A stretch of 64,000 nucleotides of DNA, taken from contig NZ_ACLQ01000035.1 of assembly GCF_000174755.1 (NCBI RefSeq), positions 62,001 through 126,000 of the forward strand, read 5' to 3'. Origin of the DNA: Capnocytophaga gingivalis ATCC 33624. Lineage in GTDB: Bacteria; Bacteroidota; Bacteroidia; Flavobacteriales; Flavobacteriaceae. Within the stretch, counting starts at the first letter, position 1. Each line of letters begins with the position of its first letter. Shown in pieces: positions 18,351-27,688 of the stretch. Below the pieces are notes generated by a model. That model was not told where the DNA came from, did no database searches, and was given only the letters and a program-made list of their open reading frames with translations. The position numbers were made by a program, and so were the translations under genes.

Positions 18351-19252
18351 TAGCACCTCTCGGCTACTTCCTTACAATCTCTCCTTATCTTCTTATAGAA
18401 AAGCGGATAGGTAAGCCAGTAGAAGAGCCATACAATAGGCATTAGTATCCATATAGCAAAGTACAGATATGCATGGAAACACTTAAGAAGAAACTTCCTC
18501 CGGGGACTCTGATAAATAGCTCTTGCCCAAATTCTAAACAAACGATTAGCTTTCTTTTCAGCTGAGAGTAGAAAAGGCTTTACTTGTACCCCCCCTTGAG
18601 CAACAATCTCTTTTTGTAAAGACTGCTGATACTCTCCTTTTTGTGAATGGTTTAAAACCAATTCTCCGTATTGAGTAGCATTGGTTATATCCTTCTGAGA
18701 AACTCCTGGTAGAGGGAAAACACCTAAGTACTTATCTTTCTTGCCTGTAAAGAGCCAATGAACAATTGTCAGCACACTGATATGGTTATAATGGCGATCA
18801 GTAAGAGCAATATTAGCAACTATACAGGCACCCTTCTTCACAAGCATACTTCGCACTTTCTCTTGTGCTTTTATCCACATATTACGAGTCCCTGAAAGAG
18901 TTACTACTGGTTTTCCCTCCAAAAGTGCTCGTGCTTGCTCACTTTTAAGAAAGGAAGTCACCGGAATAGATGGGGAAAGATACCATACTTGGTAGGCTAA
19001 AACCACAAGATCATATTCTTGTGTCTCGATATCAGGAGGCATTGCCTTTATTGGTTGAGGTAACTCTAAAAAAGACTCTGGAAAAGCCCCAAAAAAACTC
19101 TCATTTGTCCATGGAAAAGGATAAGGAGTCTCCATTTGTATCTCATAGAAATCTACAAGTATCCCTTGTTTTTGAAAAGGAGCTACAAAATTATCCGCTA
19201 TTTCCTTGAGTTGACCTGACTGGGTGTAATATATGACTAATATACGTTTCAT
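18350..19252 (-). CDS. Flavodoxin-like / NAD(P)H-dependent reductase family protein with C-terminal membrane segment
   Basis: 300 residues. The N-terminus MKRILVIYYTQSGQ is a flavodoxin-type FMN phosphate-binding loop, followed by the alternating beta-alpha pattern of that fold to about residue 190 (VVLAYQVWYLSPSIP, VVTLSGTRNMW). The last 40 residues form one or two hydrophobic segments (YFAIWILMPIVWLFYWLTYP), suggesting attachment to the inner membrane. Proteins of this layout occur in flavobacterial dialkylresorcinol/flexirubin clusters (DarA-like), but none of the partner genes is here. I chose the ATG at 19252; an ATG at 19273 would overlap purL. Specific activity unknown. Confidence 0.7.
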   Translation of the reverse strand: MKRILVIYYTQSGQLKEIADNFVAPFQKQGILVDFYEIQMETPYPFPWTNESFFGAFPESFLELPQPIKAMPPDIETQEYDLVVLAYQVWYLSPSIPVTSFLKSEQARALLEGKPVVTLSGTRNMWIKAQEKVRSMLVKKGACIVANIALTDRHYNHISVLTIVHWLFTGKKDKYLGVFPLPGVSQKDITNATQYGELVLNHSQKGEYQQSLQKEIVAQGGVQVKPFLLSAEKKANRLFRIWARAIYQSPRRKFLLKCFHAYLYFAIWILMPIVWLFYWLTYPLFYKKIRRDCKEVAERC

Positions 19253-19259
19253 CCGAATT

Positions 19260-22200
19260 CTATTTCTCTGCATTACGCGCCTCTATCCACTCGCGGGCAT
19301 TGATAAATGCCTCTAACCAAGGGCTAACCGCTGTTTTTTCACTCGGATAGTACGCCCATTGCCAAGGGAAAAGCGAACGCTCTATGTGAGGCATCGTTAC
19401 CAAATGGCGTCCTGATTTGTCGCATAGCATAGCCGTGTTGTAATCAGAGCCATTAGGGTTGGCAGGGTACTCCTGATAAGCGTATTTACCTACAATATTA
19501 TATTCGGTTTCTGCCAATGGCAAGTGGAATTTCCCTTCGCCGTTTGATATCCATACCCCTAAGGTACTACCGGCAAGGGTGGAGAGCATCACCGAGTTGT
19601 TCTCAGGAATGGTTACTGATACAAAGCCACTTTCGTGCTTGCCACTATCATTATGCCACATTTTTCCGTGTTCAGTGTGCTCAGGATTGATGACCTCTAA
19701 TTCCATAAACAACTGACAGCCATTGCAGATACCTACTGAAAGGGTATCGGGGCGGGCAAAGAAGTTATCCAATGCTTTTTTAGCCTGCTCGTTGTAGAGC
19801 AAAGCCCCTGCCCAACCTTTGGCACTGCCTAACACATCGGAGTTAGAGAAACCACCTACAGCCCCTATAAATTGTACATCTTCCAAAGTTTCACGTCCGC
19901 TGATAAGGTCGGTGGTATGCACGTCTTTCACATCAAAGCCTGCTAAGTAAAGGGCATTTGCCATTTCGCGCTCGGAGTTGCTACCCTTTTCACGTATCAC
20001 TGCCGCTACTGGGCGTTTGCCTGCGGGGCGTGCGGGTTTTTCGCCCGTGAAATGTGCTGGGAAAGTGTATTGTAAAGGCTGTTCAGAATAGTTTTGATAA
20101 CGCTCGGTTGCCTTGTCGTTTTGCGTTTGCTGTTTGTCTAACAGATAAGAAGTGAGATACCACACATCGCGCAATTCGGGGATGTTGAAATGATAGTCTC
20201 TACCGAAATGGTGAATGGTAAGTTCTTGTGAAGTAGTTACTTCGCCTATATTCGCCCATTCTAAGAAGTGTGCTTCCAAAATGGCTTCAATGCTGCTATC
20301 GGCTTGTATTACCACCCCTGCATTTTCTGCAAATAGGGTTTTGACAAGGTCTTCATCGGCAGAGAGTCCGCTCAAATCGATGGTAGCCCCTAAGTCGTTT
20401 TCGGCAAAACACATTTCTAAGAGCGTTGTGATAAGTCCGCCGCTACCAATGTCGTGTCCTGCTTGTATTTTACCTTCTTTTATCAGAGATTGTACTACGT
20501 TGAAAGCTGTTTTAAAGCCTTCGGCATCTGTTACGGTAGGGGCTTTATCGCCTATTTTGTTTAACACTTGGGCAAAAGCCGAACCCCCTAATTCAAAATG
20601 AGCGCCTGAGAAGTTGATATAATAAATATTGCCTCCATTGCGTTTGAGTACGGGTTCTACCACTTTTTGTACCTCATTACAATGGGCAGCCGCCGAAATA
20701 ATTACCGTACCAGGGGCAATCACATCACCTCCTTCGGGGTATTTTTGTTTCATTGATAGGGAATCTTTACCAGTAGGGATATTGATACCCAATTCAATTG
20801 CGAAATTAGAAGCGGCTTCTACAGCTTCGTACAAACGGGCGTCTTCTCCTTTATTGCGGCACGCCCACATCCAGTTGGCTGAAAGTGATACACTTTGCAA
20901 GCCGTCTTTTAGTGGCGCCCAAACGATATTAGTAAGTGCTTCGGCAATAGCATTGCGGCTACCTGCAGTAGGGCTGATGAGTGCCGTAAGAGGCGAATGA
21001 CCTATGCTGGTAGCAATTCCTTCTTTGCCATTGTAGTCCAAAGCCATCACCCCTACGTTGTTCAAGGGGAGTTGTAGTGCGCCTGCACATTGCTGTTTGG
21101 CGACTTTGCCCCCTACACAACGGTCTACCTTGTTAGTAAGCCAGTCCTTACAAGCCACACTTTCTAATTGCAGTACTTGTACCAAATAGTTCTGTAACTG
21201 ACTTGCATAGTAGTGTAGCTCTTGGTAGTTAGTAATGACAGTTTCATCGGTCATTACGGTTTTTGGCGAACTGCCAAAGAGCGCACTGAGGTCTAAATCC
21301 ATTGGGTGGGTGCCTTTTTTTGCAGAGGCAATGCTGAAATGCTTGTCGCTGGTAACCACACCCACTTCGTACATAGGCGCACGCTCGCGGTCGGCAATGG
21401 TTTTTAGTTTGGCAATAGCCTTTTCGGGCAATACCAGTCCCATACGCTCTTGAGATTCATTGCCTATAATCTCTTTATCCGATAAGGTAGGGTCGCCTAC
21501 AGGCAGTTTATCCAAATCTATTTTACCACCGGTTTCTTCAATAAGTTCAGAAAGGCAGTTGAGGTGTCCACCAGCCCCGTGGTCGTGTATAGAAACGATA
21601 GGGTTCTCGTCCGATTCTACCATTGCGCGGATCGCATTGGCAGTGCGTTTTTGCATCTCGGGGTTAGAACGCTGTACGGCATTCAGCTCAATACCTGCGC
21701 CAAAAGCCCCCGTATTGGCAGATGATACTGCCGCGCCACCCATACCGATGCGGTAGTTTTCACCGCCTAAGATAACTATTTTGTCGCCTTCCTTGGGGGT
21801 GTGCTTTATGGCTTGTGAGGCTTTGGCATAACCCACGCCTCCTGCTCGCATAATCACCTTGTCAAAACCTAATTTGCGCCCGCCTTCTTCGTGTTCAAAA
21901 GTGAAAAGCGAACCTGTAATGAGTGGTTGCCCAAATTTATTACCAAAATCGCTTGCCCCATTAGAGGCTTTAATGAGGATATCCATTGGTGTTTGGTAGA
22001 GCCATTTACGCTCTGCCATTCCTTTTTCCCAAGGGCGGTCTTCTTCTAATCGGGGGTAAGCCGTCATATACACAGCCGTACCTGCCAATGGCAAAGAACC
22101 TTGTCCGCCCGCGAGGCGGTCGCGTATTTCACCTCCCGAGCCTGTAGCAGCCCCGTTGAAAGGCTCTACGGTAGTGGGGAAGTTATGAGTTTCGGCTTTG

Positions 22201-22931
22201 AGGGAGAGCACTGCCTCAAAAGGTTTTACCTCGTAGAAATCGGGTTTATCGGCACTTTTGGGTGCGAACTGGTCTACGGTAGCCCCTTGGATGAAAGCCA
22301 CATTGTCCTTATAAGCCGAAACAATGCTATTAGGGTGTTCTTGTGATGTCTTTTTAATGAGTTTGAAGAGGGTAGAAGGTTTTTCCTCACCATCGATGAC
22401 AAAAGTACCATTGAAAATTTTATGGCGGCAGTGTTCGGAGTTGATTTGCGAGAATCCAAAGACTTCCGAGTCGGTGAGTTTGCGCCCCAGTTGTTTAGAT
22501 AAATTTTCTAAGTAGGCAACTTCTTCAGCGCTTAGCGCAAGCCCCTCTTGCTGATTATACGCCTCGATATCATCGATTTCGAGTGTTGTTTGCGGTTGAA
22601 TGTCGATAGTAAAGCTATCTTGAGTAAGACCGTTGTATCGCTCAAAGAGCATAGGGTCGAAAGGCGTATTGGGTTCGGCTACCTCGCGGAACTCCTCGAT
22701 ACGAGTTATCCCGTGAATATCCATATTTTGAGTAATTTCTACCGCATTGGTACTCCAAGGGGTAATCATCGCCGCACGGGGTCCGATGAAAGTACCTTGA
22801 AGCGTTTGCTGATCGAGTTGCTCAGCATTACCAAACAGCCATTTAAGTTTGTTAAGATCAGTCTCAGTAAGGGCAGCTTCGGTAGCTACCACATAGATAG
22901 TGTTTTTTGGGTTTTTAAAGAAAAGAAGCAT
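19260..22931 (-). CDS. purL: Phosphoribosylformylglycinamidine synthase (single-chain)
   Basis: 1223 residues, the full length expected for the single-chain FGAM synthase of purine biosynthesis (FGAR + ATP + glutamine to FGAM). The synthetase half shows conserved blocks such as SEHCRHKIFNG and LKAETHNFPTTVEPFNGAATG with GxGGEIRD; the C-terminal glutaminase (from about residue 970) has the nucleophile in GICNGCQLF and the His/Glu pair in MPHIERSLFPWQW. The third bases look richer in G and C than in the neighbouring genes. A few bases downstream of its TAG stop begins the flavodoxin-like gene. Cytoplasmic. Confidence 0.97.
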   Translation of the reverse strand: MLLFFKNPKNTIYVVATEAALTETDLNKLKWLFGNAEQLDQQTLQGTFIGPRAAMITPWSTNAVEITQNMDIHGITRIEEFREVAEPNTPFDPMLFERYNGLTQDSFTIDIQPQTTLEIDDIEAYNQQEGLALSAEEVAYLENLSKQLGRKLTDSEVFGFSQINSEHCRHKIFNGTFVIDGEEKPSTLFKLIKKTSQEHPNSIVSAYKDNVAFIQGATVDQFAPKSADKPDFYEVKPFEAVLSLKAETHNFPTTVEPFNGAATGSGGEIRDRLAGGQGSLPLAGTAVYMTAYPRLEEDRPWEKGMAERKWLYQTPMDILIKASNGASDFGNKFGQPLITGSLFTFEHEEGGRKLGFDKVIMRAGGVGYAKASQAIKHTPKEGDKIVILGGENYRIGMGGAAVSSANTGAFGAGIELNAVQRSNPEMQKRTANAIRAMVESDENPIVSIHDHGAGGHLNCLSELIEETGGKIDLDKLPVGDPTLSDKEIIGNESQERMGLVLPEKAIAKLKTIADRERAPMYEVGVVTSDKHFSIASAKKGTHPMDLDLSALFGSSPKTVMTDETVITNYQELHYYASQLQNYLVQVLQLESVACKDWLTNKVDRCVGGKVAKQQCAGALQLPLNNVGVMALDYNGKEGIATSIGHSPLTALISPTAGSRNAIAEALTNIVWAPLKDGLQSVSLSANWMWACRNKGEDARLYEAVEAASNFAIELGINIPTGKDSLSMKQKYPEGGDVIAPGTVIISAAAHCNEVQKVVEPVLKRNGGNIYYINFSGAHFELGGSAFAQVLNKIGDKAPTVTDAEGFKTAFNVVQSLIKEGKIQAGHDIGSGGLITTLLEMCFAENDLGATIDLSGLSADEDLVKTLFAENAGVVIQADSSIEAILEAHFLEWANIGEVTTSQELTIHHFGRDYHFNIPELRDVWYLTSYLLDKQQTQNDKATERYQNYSEQPLQYTFPAHFTGEKPARPAGKRPVAAVIREKGSNSEREMANALYLAGFDVKDVHTTDLISGRETLEDVQFIGAVGGFSNSDVLGSAKGWAGALLYNEQAKKALDNFFARPDTLSVGICNGCQLFMELEVINPEHTEHGKMWHNDSGKHESGFVSVTIPENNSVMLSTLAGSTLGVWISNGEGKFHLPLAETEYNIVGKYAYQEYPANPNGSDYNTAMLCDKSGRHLVTMPHIERSLFPWQWAYYPSEKTAVSPWLEAFINAREWIEARNAEK

Positions 22932-22965
22932 TTTTTCAATGATTAATGGTCAATGATTAATGATT

Positions 22966-23005
22966 AATGACGAATGACAAACGACTTAGTTTGTTATTCG
23001 TCATT
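22966..23005. other. Hairpin between purL and a lipoprotein gene
   Basis: 17-bp arms (22966-22982 and 22989-23005) with one mismatch and a 6-base loop, next to short direct copies of an AATGATT-type repeat (22939-22968). Probably an intergenic repeat, possibly a terminator for the lipoprotein gene on the minus strand. Confidence 0.5.
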
Positions 23006-23011
23006 GATAGG

Positions 23012-23458
23012 TTAGTTTTTCGCAGTATAAGTTACTCTTCCATCAATGGAAAGTTCTTGTTTCTTAGGATTATAGAGATATTTACCCCCTTTGTAAGTTC
23101 CATCAGCTTCGTGTTTTAAGATCGGATTTTGGTTTTCATTTGTGATGAATAACTCTACTTGGCTGTTGTCACCTTCTTTGGAGACAATAAAAGCACTAAT
23201 TACAGCTTCCTCTTCCTTCACATCCACAGGATTGAGGCGTGTACCTACTTCAAACACTTGTATACACTCCCCTCGGAGCACACTCCATGTATATCCTGCA
23301 CTTCCTATACAGCCGTGTTCGTCCCTATCACCTCCTACCACAGGAACTTCCTGAGTAACTTCAGGGGTTTCTGTAGTGTTTTCAGATTGATTTGGAGTGG
23401 CGTTGTTACAAGCTGCAAAAGAAACAGCTATTATAGGAAGTAGAAATGTTGCTTTCAT
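23012..23458 (-). CDS. Small hypothetical lipoprotein
   Basis: 148 residues; lipoprotein signal peptide to Cys17 (FAACNNA), followed by a Thr/Glu-rich linker and a domain of about 100 residues with two Cys (HGCIGSAGYTWSVLRGECIQV) that could form a disulfide. The C-terminal half has beta-strand-like alternation (SQVELFITNENQNPIL). The DEHGCIGSAGYTWS block is seen in uncharacterised Bacteroidota lipoproteins. No function can be assigned. It lacks the Lys/acidic surface-export pattern after the Cys. A TATCTTTG -7 element (23483-23490) precedes it. Confidence 0.7.
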   Translation of the reverse strand: MKATFLLPIIAVSFAACNNATPNQSENTTETPEVTQEVPVVGGDRDEHGCIGSAGYTWSVLRGECIQVFEVGTRLNPVDVKEEEAVISAFIVSKEGDNSQVELFITNENQNPILKHEADGTYKGGKYLYNPKKQELSIDGRVTYTAKN

Positions 23459-23583
23459 AAAACTTCATTTTGGATTAAGGCACAAAGATAAGAAATAAAA
23501 AGCAAAATAACATCCTCTGAGAAAAAATAATTTTTATCTTTCACACTCTACAAAAAATATGTACATTTGTAAAAAATTTCATC

Positions 23584-24819
23584 ATGAATATTCTCTATAC
23601 CTTAATCACTCGCTTGGTGGCTTGTGCCCTCCCCCTACTCTCTTTGTTTAGTAAGAAGATAAAGCTCTTCTACCGAGGGCGGAAGGAGAGTTTTCATATC
23701 TTAGAGACACATATTCAGGAGGATGACCAGGTCATCTGGCTACATGCAGCCTCGCTTGGCGAATACGAACAAGGACTCCCTATTATCAAAAAACTTAAAG
23801 AGGTATTCCCTGAGAAAAAAATAGCTGTCACCTTCTTTTCTCCTTCTGGCTATGAGGCGAAAAAGCATAGCAAGGATGCCGATGTTATTCTTTATCTTCC
23901 GATGGATATTCCCAAAAAAGTAAATCGTTTTCTTGACTTACTACATCCTCAGATGGCTATCTTTATCAAATATGAATTTTGGCAAAACTACCTATTTGCT
24001 CTTAAGAACAGACATATACCTACTTATCTGGTTTCTGGTGTGTTCCGCAAAGACCAATTATTCTTCAAAAAAAGAAGCTATGGAATGCGTGCTGTGCTTC
24101 CTTGTTTCACTTATTTCTTTGTTCAGAATGAGAATGCCAAACTGCTATTGCAATCTATAGGATTTACCAATGTAATGGTAAGTGGAGACACTCGTTTTGA
24201 CCGTGTGATGGAAATACTCTCTCGTGATAACAAGCTTTCTTTCGTAGAGGAATTTCTCTCTGGTGCTCCTTGTATGGTTTTTGGTAGTTCATGGAAGGCT
24301 GACGAAGATGTATATATTCCTTTTCTAAATTCTTACAAAGGAAATATGAAGTTTATCATTGCTCCTCATGAAGTAGGTAACAAGGATAAAATATTATCTC
24401 TCAAAGAAAGAATTCATAAATATGTAGGCATTCTTTCAGAAGTAGATAAACAAAAATTACCCTCATACGAAGTTCTTATAGTAGACAAAATTGGTCTACT
24501 TACTAAAATATATAGTTATGCTTCTATTGCTTATGTAGGAGGAGGAATGGGAAAAAAAGGATTGCACAATATTTTAGAGCCTGCTGTATTCAGTATTCCT
24601 GTAGTAATAGGGAAAAATTATGAAAAGTTCAACGAAGCTAAAGATCTGATAGAAAGAGAAGGAGTTTTTTCTATAAAAGATACTGATGAATTTACAAAAA
24701 TCGCTTCTTTTTTATTCACCAATGTTATACAAAGGAAGAAAGCTGGAGTACTTAACTATAATTATATCATTTCAAACACAGGAGCTACTAATGCTTTCGT
24801 TGATTTTGTAAATAAATAA
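23584..24819 (+). CDS. waaA: 3-deoxy-D-manno-octulosonic acid (Kdo) transferase
   Basis: 411 residues. Transfers Kdo from CMP-Kdo to lipid A precursor at the inner membrane. An N-terminal membrane segment (about 1-22) is followed by the family motifs WLHAASLGEYEQ (with the Glu of the active site), KYEFWQNYL, and near the end GGGMGKKGLHNILEPA for the donor site. Length and order fit WaaA. A TACATTTG -7 element (23562-23569) lies 15 bases before the ATG, so the transcript is almost leaderless; a strong terminator follows. Confidence 0.93.
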   Translation: MNILYTLITRLVACALPLLSLFSKKIKLFYRGRKESFHILETHIQEDDQVIWLHAASLGEYEQGLPIIKKLKEVFPEKKIAVTFFSPSGYEAKKHSKDADVILYLPMDIPKKVNRFLDLLHPQMAIFIKYEFWQNYLFALKNRHIPTYLVSGVFRKDQLFFKKRSYGMRAVLPCFTYFFVQNENAKLLLQSIGFTNVMVSGDTRFDRVMEILSRDNKLSFVEEFLSGAPCMVFGSSWKADEDVYIPFLNSYKGNMKFIIAPHEVGNKDKILSLKERIHKYVGILSEVDKQKLPSYEVLIVDKIGLLTKIYSYASIAYVGGGMGKKGLHNILEPAVFSIPVVIGKNYEKFNEAKDLIEREGVFSIKDTDEFTKIASFLFTNVIQRKKAGVLNYNYIISNTGATNAFVDFVNK

Positions 24820-24842
24820 TATTATTTTTCATATATACAAAT

Positions 24843-24880
24843 AAAAACAGAATAAATAGCCTACTATTTATTCTGTTTTT
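24843..24880 (+). terminator. Terminator after waaA
   Basis: Perfect 17-bp stem (24843-24859 with 24864-24880), 4-base loop, A-rich left and T-rich right flanks: a rho-independent terminator. Confidence 0.8.
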
Positions 24881-24884
24881 ATAT

Positions 24885-25041
24885 ACTTTTATAAGTTTTT
24901 TTTTCTAATTATCCGAATAACAAAGGCGAAACCTATGTCTGCCTGATCAATTGAACTCTTTAGCAATACAGTACTATCTTAGAAAAAAGACTACTCACCA
25001 AGTGAATAGTCTAAATTTTTAGATATATAATTACTAAAAAC
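24885..25041. other. Intergenic stretch with a second stem-loop
   Basis: No gene seen. An 11-bp stem with one mismatch (24988-24998 with 25002-25012) flanked by A and T runs could be another terminator. The remaining 100 bases show no recognisable structure. Confidence 0.4.
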
Positions 25042-25069
25042 AAATAAAACCCTTATAAGGGTTTTATTT
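25042..25069 (-). terminator. Terminator of the rpmB-rpmG-DUF4295 operon
   Basis: A perfect 28-bp palindrome (14-base arms, AAATAAAACCCTTA and its complement). It shares two bases with the DUF4295 stop codon, so the hairpin begins inside the gene's end. Confidence 0.75.
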
Positions 25070-25220
25070 ATTTCTTTTTCAAGAATTCTTCTGCTAATTC
25101 TGGGGCCATTACTCCTTCGACGAAGGTATAAGCACCTGTTTTAGGAGATTTTACCATCTTTATTACTTTGGTCAATCTCTTTGATTTTCCTTGTAAAGTT
25201 GCTACTGTTTTCTTTGCCAT
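25068..25220 (-). CDS. DUF4295 family small protein
   Basis: 50 residues, starting MAKKTVATLQGKSKRLTKV and ending in three Lys. This very basic protein is found next to rpmG and rpmB in Bacteroidota and is thought to be ribosome-associated because of that linkage; no activity is established. It starts 8 bases after the rpmG stop, so it is the third gene of the operon. A Thr-Gly-Ala-Tyr-Thr-Phe block (SPKTGAYTFVEGV) lies in its centre. Confidence 0.85.
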   Translation of the reverse strand: MAKKTVATLQGKSKRLTKVIKMVKSPKTGAYTFVEGVMAPELAEEFLKKK

Positions 25221-25228
25221 AGTTTCGC

Positions 25229-25411
25229 TTATTTAATTTCTTTGTGAACAGTTACTTTCTTCAAGATAGGATTGTACTTTTTAAGCTCTAGCCTATCTGG
25301 AGTATTCTTTTTATTTTTAGTAGTAATATATCTTGAAGTTCCAGGCATTCCTGAATCTTTGTGTTCTGTACACTCTAAGATTACTTGTATTCTATTTCCT
25401 TTTTTAGCCAT
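25229..25411 (-). CDS. rpmG: 50S ribosomal protein L33
   Basis: 60 residues, [19 protein letters not shown] then [22 protein letters not shown], the standard L33 sequence. It has a single Cys rather than the four Cys of the zinc-binding form, i.e. the Cys-poor type. Co-transcribed with rpmB (20-base gap). Confidence 0.97.
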   Translation of the reverse strand: MAKKGNRIQVILECTEHKDSGMPGTSRYITTKNKKNTPDRLELKKYNPILKKVTVHKEIK

Positions 25412-25431
25412 TGTTACAGTAAATTAATGAG

Positions 25432-25668
25432 TTATTTTATAAATCCTTGTTTTTTTGCTTCTTTGAGTACTGCGGAAATTCCTTTTTTATTGATGGTTTT
25501 GATTGCATTGGTTGATACACGCAAAGTAATCCATCTGTCTTCCTCTGGAATATAGAAACGCTTAGTGGTTAAATTCACCTTAAACTTTCTTTTTGTTTTG
25601 TTCATAGCGTGAGAAACATTGTTTCCCCCCATAGCTTTTTTACCTGTCAATTCGCAAACTTGTGCCAT
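25432..25668 (-). CDS. rpmB: 50S ribosomal protein L28
   Basis: 78 residues starting [27 protein letters not shown], the usual L28 start; an in-frame upstream ATG at 25695 is rejected because it adds an atypical 9-residue leader. First gene of a three-gene ribosomal operon. Confidence 0.97.
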   Translation of the reverse strand: MAQVCELTGKKAMGGNNVSHAMNKTKRKFKVNLTTKRFYIPEEDRWITLRVSTNAIKTINKKGISAVLKEAKKQGFIK

Positions 25669-25703
25669 TTTATCACTTTTTAGTTTATTATTCAATCAGG
25701 GTG

Positions 25704-25735
25704 CAAAGTAACGAACTTTTATTGAAACCACCAAA
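25704..25735 (-). promoter_or_regulatory. Promoter of the rpmB operon
   Basis: Minus strand: TTTG (25732-25735), 20-base spacer, TTACTTTG (25704-25711; one mismatch to TAnnTTTG). Confidence 0.45.
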
Positions 25736-25781
25736 TTTTTTTTTCATTATTTTTTTTCAATAAATCGTGAATCATACTTTT

Positions 25782-26450
25782 TCACTCTTCACTTTTAATT
25801 CTTCCATCTTGCATAGTGAAAACCTTATCCGCCATTTGAGCTAATTCAGTATTATGAGTAACAATTACAAAGGTCTGTGAGAAGGTATCTCTCAGGTCAA
25901 AGAACAATTGATGTAATTGCTGAGCACTCTCGGAATCAAGGTTTCCACTGGGCTCATCGGCAAAAATCACCGAAGGTTGATTGATCAGCGCTCTGGCTAC
26001 CGCCACCCGTTGTTGCTCTCCCCCAGAGAGCGCTTGTGGCTTATGAGTGATGCGATGAGAAAGCCCCAAATAGCCTAACAGCTCCTTTGCTCTAGCCTCT
26101 GCCTGCCTCTTAGATAGTCCTTTGATAAATGCCGGTATGCAGACATTCTCTATTGCTGTGAACTCAGGCAAAAGCTGGTGAAACTGAAATATAAATCCTA
26201 TCTGCTCGTTGCGAAACTGTGCAAGCTTCTTTGCCGAAAGCTTTGTTACATCTATATCATTGATCAGAAGCGAACTACCCTCCTGCTTGGTCATCGTATC
26301 CAAAGTACCTAAGATATGTAACAGTGTAGTCTTCCCTGCCCCAGAAGCTCCCACTATGGAAACTACTTGAGCTTTATCTACCTGTATATCTACTCCTTTG
26401 AGTACATCTACTTGTCCAAATTTCTTATGTATATTTGTTGCTTTTATCAC
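25782..26450 (-). CDS. lolD: ABC transporter ATP-binding protein, LolD-like
   Basis: 222 residues with Walker A GASGAGKTTLL, Q-loop region IGFIFQFHQLLPEFTAIENV, signature LSGGEQQRVAVARAL, Walker B VIFADEPSGNLD and switch His in IVTHNTEL. The NV(C/A)IPAFIKG block and size are those of the LolD/MacB type, which powers lipoprotein release from or peptide/drug export across the inner membrane. No permease gene is next to it, so the partner must be encoded elsewhere. Same strand and 49 bases downstream of the lytic transglycosylase gene. Confidence 0.88.
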   Translation of the reverse strand: MIKATNIHKKFGQVDVLKGVDIQVDKAQVVSIVGASGAGKTTLLHILGTLDTMTKQEGSSLLINDIDVTKLSAKKLAQFRNEQIGFIFQFHQLLPEFTAIENVCIPAFIKGLSKRQAEARAKELLGYLGLSHRITHKPQALSGGEQQRVAVARALINQPSVIFADEPSGNLDSESAQQLHQLFFDLRDTFSQTFVIVTHNTELAQMADKVFTMQDGRIKSEE

Positions 26451-26499
26451 ACCGTTAGTTGTTAGTATTCGAAGGATCAGAGGTTAGTAACAATACCGA

Positions 26500-27462
26500 T
26501 CACTGTTTTGGCACTTTGATAACATACGTCTTACCTGTCTTATTCTCCAAGGTAAAATCACGTATCCAAGGATTGAGCAGACGGATAGTCTTATAATTGG
26601 TTTTATAGAGCTTGGCAAAGTTTGCCAAATTCGTAATGGTCGAATCCACTGTAACATATTGTACTGGTTCTAGATCGTACAACTGACTTTTCTTATAGAT
26701 AAATCCATATTTTTTAGGATTCTTCATTATCTCCTTCAGTGCCAAGATACGAAATACATAACGACTGGTTTCATTATTCAAGTGTAGATCATAATAATCA
26801 TTCACTTGTTGTTTGTTCAGCTGAGTACGGATTCCACTCTTACCAGCATTATAGGAAGCAGCAGCCAATGTCCAGCTCCCCATTTCTTCTTTTGCCTTTT
26901 TCAGATACAGACAAGCGGCTTCTGTAGCTTTTTCTAAGTGATAGCGCTCATCCACCGTATTTTCCATTTCTAAGTTATACTCCTTCGCTGTTCCTTTCAT
27001 AAACTGCCAAAATCCCGCAGCTCCAGAGGGAGAAACGACATTCTGTAATCCACTTTCGATAAGCGCTAAGTACTTAAAGTCATTAGGTACATCATACTTG
27101 GCTAGGATAGGTTCTATAATGGGAAAGAACTTATGGGCACGCTTGATCAAGAGAAGTCCATTCGATTGCCAATATACGTTGACAAGTAGTTCACGGTCCA
27201 AGCGCTCACGTACATCTGATATTTGCAGCGGCACAGACTCACCTGCAAAATCCATTTTTTTAGGTAAGTCCCATGCCTTTATCTGATAGGTAGGCAAAGT
27301 ATCTCTTTCGCCTGAAGCGGCCAACATCAAGGGGTCATCCTCACTTAGGGTAGGCACTGCCACCTCTGTAGGAGCTGCTACTGCATTGATAAGCAACAAA
27401 GCAACTGCAGCAACCCCTATTCCACTGAATACTTCTTGGCAAATAGAACAAACTTTTTTCAT
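26500..27462 (-). CDS. Membrane-bound lytic murein transglycosylase (SLT domain, MltD-like)
   Basis: 320 residues. N-terminal hydrophobic segment (about 10-30) then an SLT domain (about 105-240) with the catalytic Glu in LALIESGLQN, followed by SPSGAAGFWQFM, and AAASYNAGKSGI, all family motifs. The last 60 residues (VTVDSTITNLANFAKLYKTNYKTI) look like a single degenerate LysM-type peptidoglycan-binding unit. It would cleave glycan strands of the wall, forming anhydromuropeptides, in the periplasm. Its promoter is at 27551-27584. Confidence 0.88.
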   Translation of the reverse strand: MKKVCSICQEVFSGIGVAAVALLLINAVAAPTEVAVPTLSEDDPLMLAASGERDTLPTYQIKAWDLPKKMDFAGESVPLQISDVRERLDRELLVNVYWQSNGLLLIKRAHKFFPIIEPILAKYDVPNDFKYLALIESGLQNVVSPSGAAGFWQFMKGTAKEYNLEMENTVDERYHLEKATEAACLYLKKAKEEMGSWTLAAASYNAGKSGIRTQLNKQQVNDYYDLHLNNETSRYVFRILALKEIMKNPKKYGFIYKKSQLYDLEPVQYVTVDSTITNLANFAKLYKTNYKTIRLLNPWIRDFTLENKTGKTYVIKVPKQ

Positions 27463-27550
27463 CTTTTATTTATTACATCATTATTATTAGTGTTCTACGG
27501 TCTGACTTGTGTAAATCATAACCCTGCAACACCTTATCATTTTCAATCTG

Positions 27551-27584
27551 CAAAGGTAAATATTTTTCTTATAGAATATCAAAA
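27551..27584 (-). promoter_or_regulatory. Promoter of the lytic transglycosylase gene
   Basis: Minus strand: TTTTG (27580-27584), about 21-base spacer, TACCTTTG (27551-27558). The leader would be about 80 bases. Confidence 0.5.
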
Positions 27585-27631
27585 TATTTTCCTACTTATA
27601 TTTTTTTTGTGCTTTTTTAAGAATACAAGAA

Positions 27632-27660
27632 AAGACTGCCTGAGAAATTCAGACAGTCTT
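27632..27660 (-). terminator. Terminator after the 27689-28123 gene
   Basis: 12-bp stem with one mismatch (AAGACTGCCTGA / TCAGACAGTCTT) and a GAAA tetraloop-like loop, A/T runs on both sides. Its arms resemble the ends of the repeat element at 18168-18350. Confidence 0.65.
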
Positions 27661-27688
27661 CTTTATATTGTTCAGGTATCAAGATCTA

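Noticed and set aside
20215-21756. Several plus-strand open frames inside purL
   Set aside because: Antisense to a clear full-length gene; low-complexity Ser/Ala content typical of shadows.
24885-25041. Possible tRNA or small RNA between waaA and DUF4295
   Set aside because: No cloverleaf or conserved TTCGA-type arm; only a terminator-like stem-loop can be supported.
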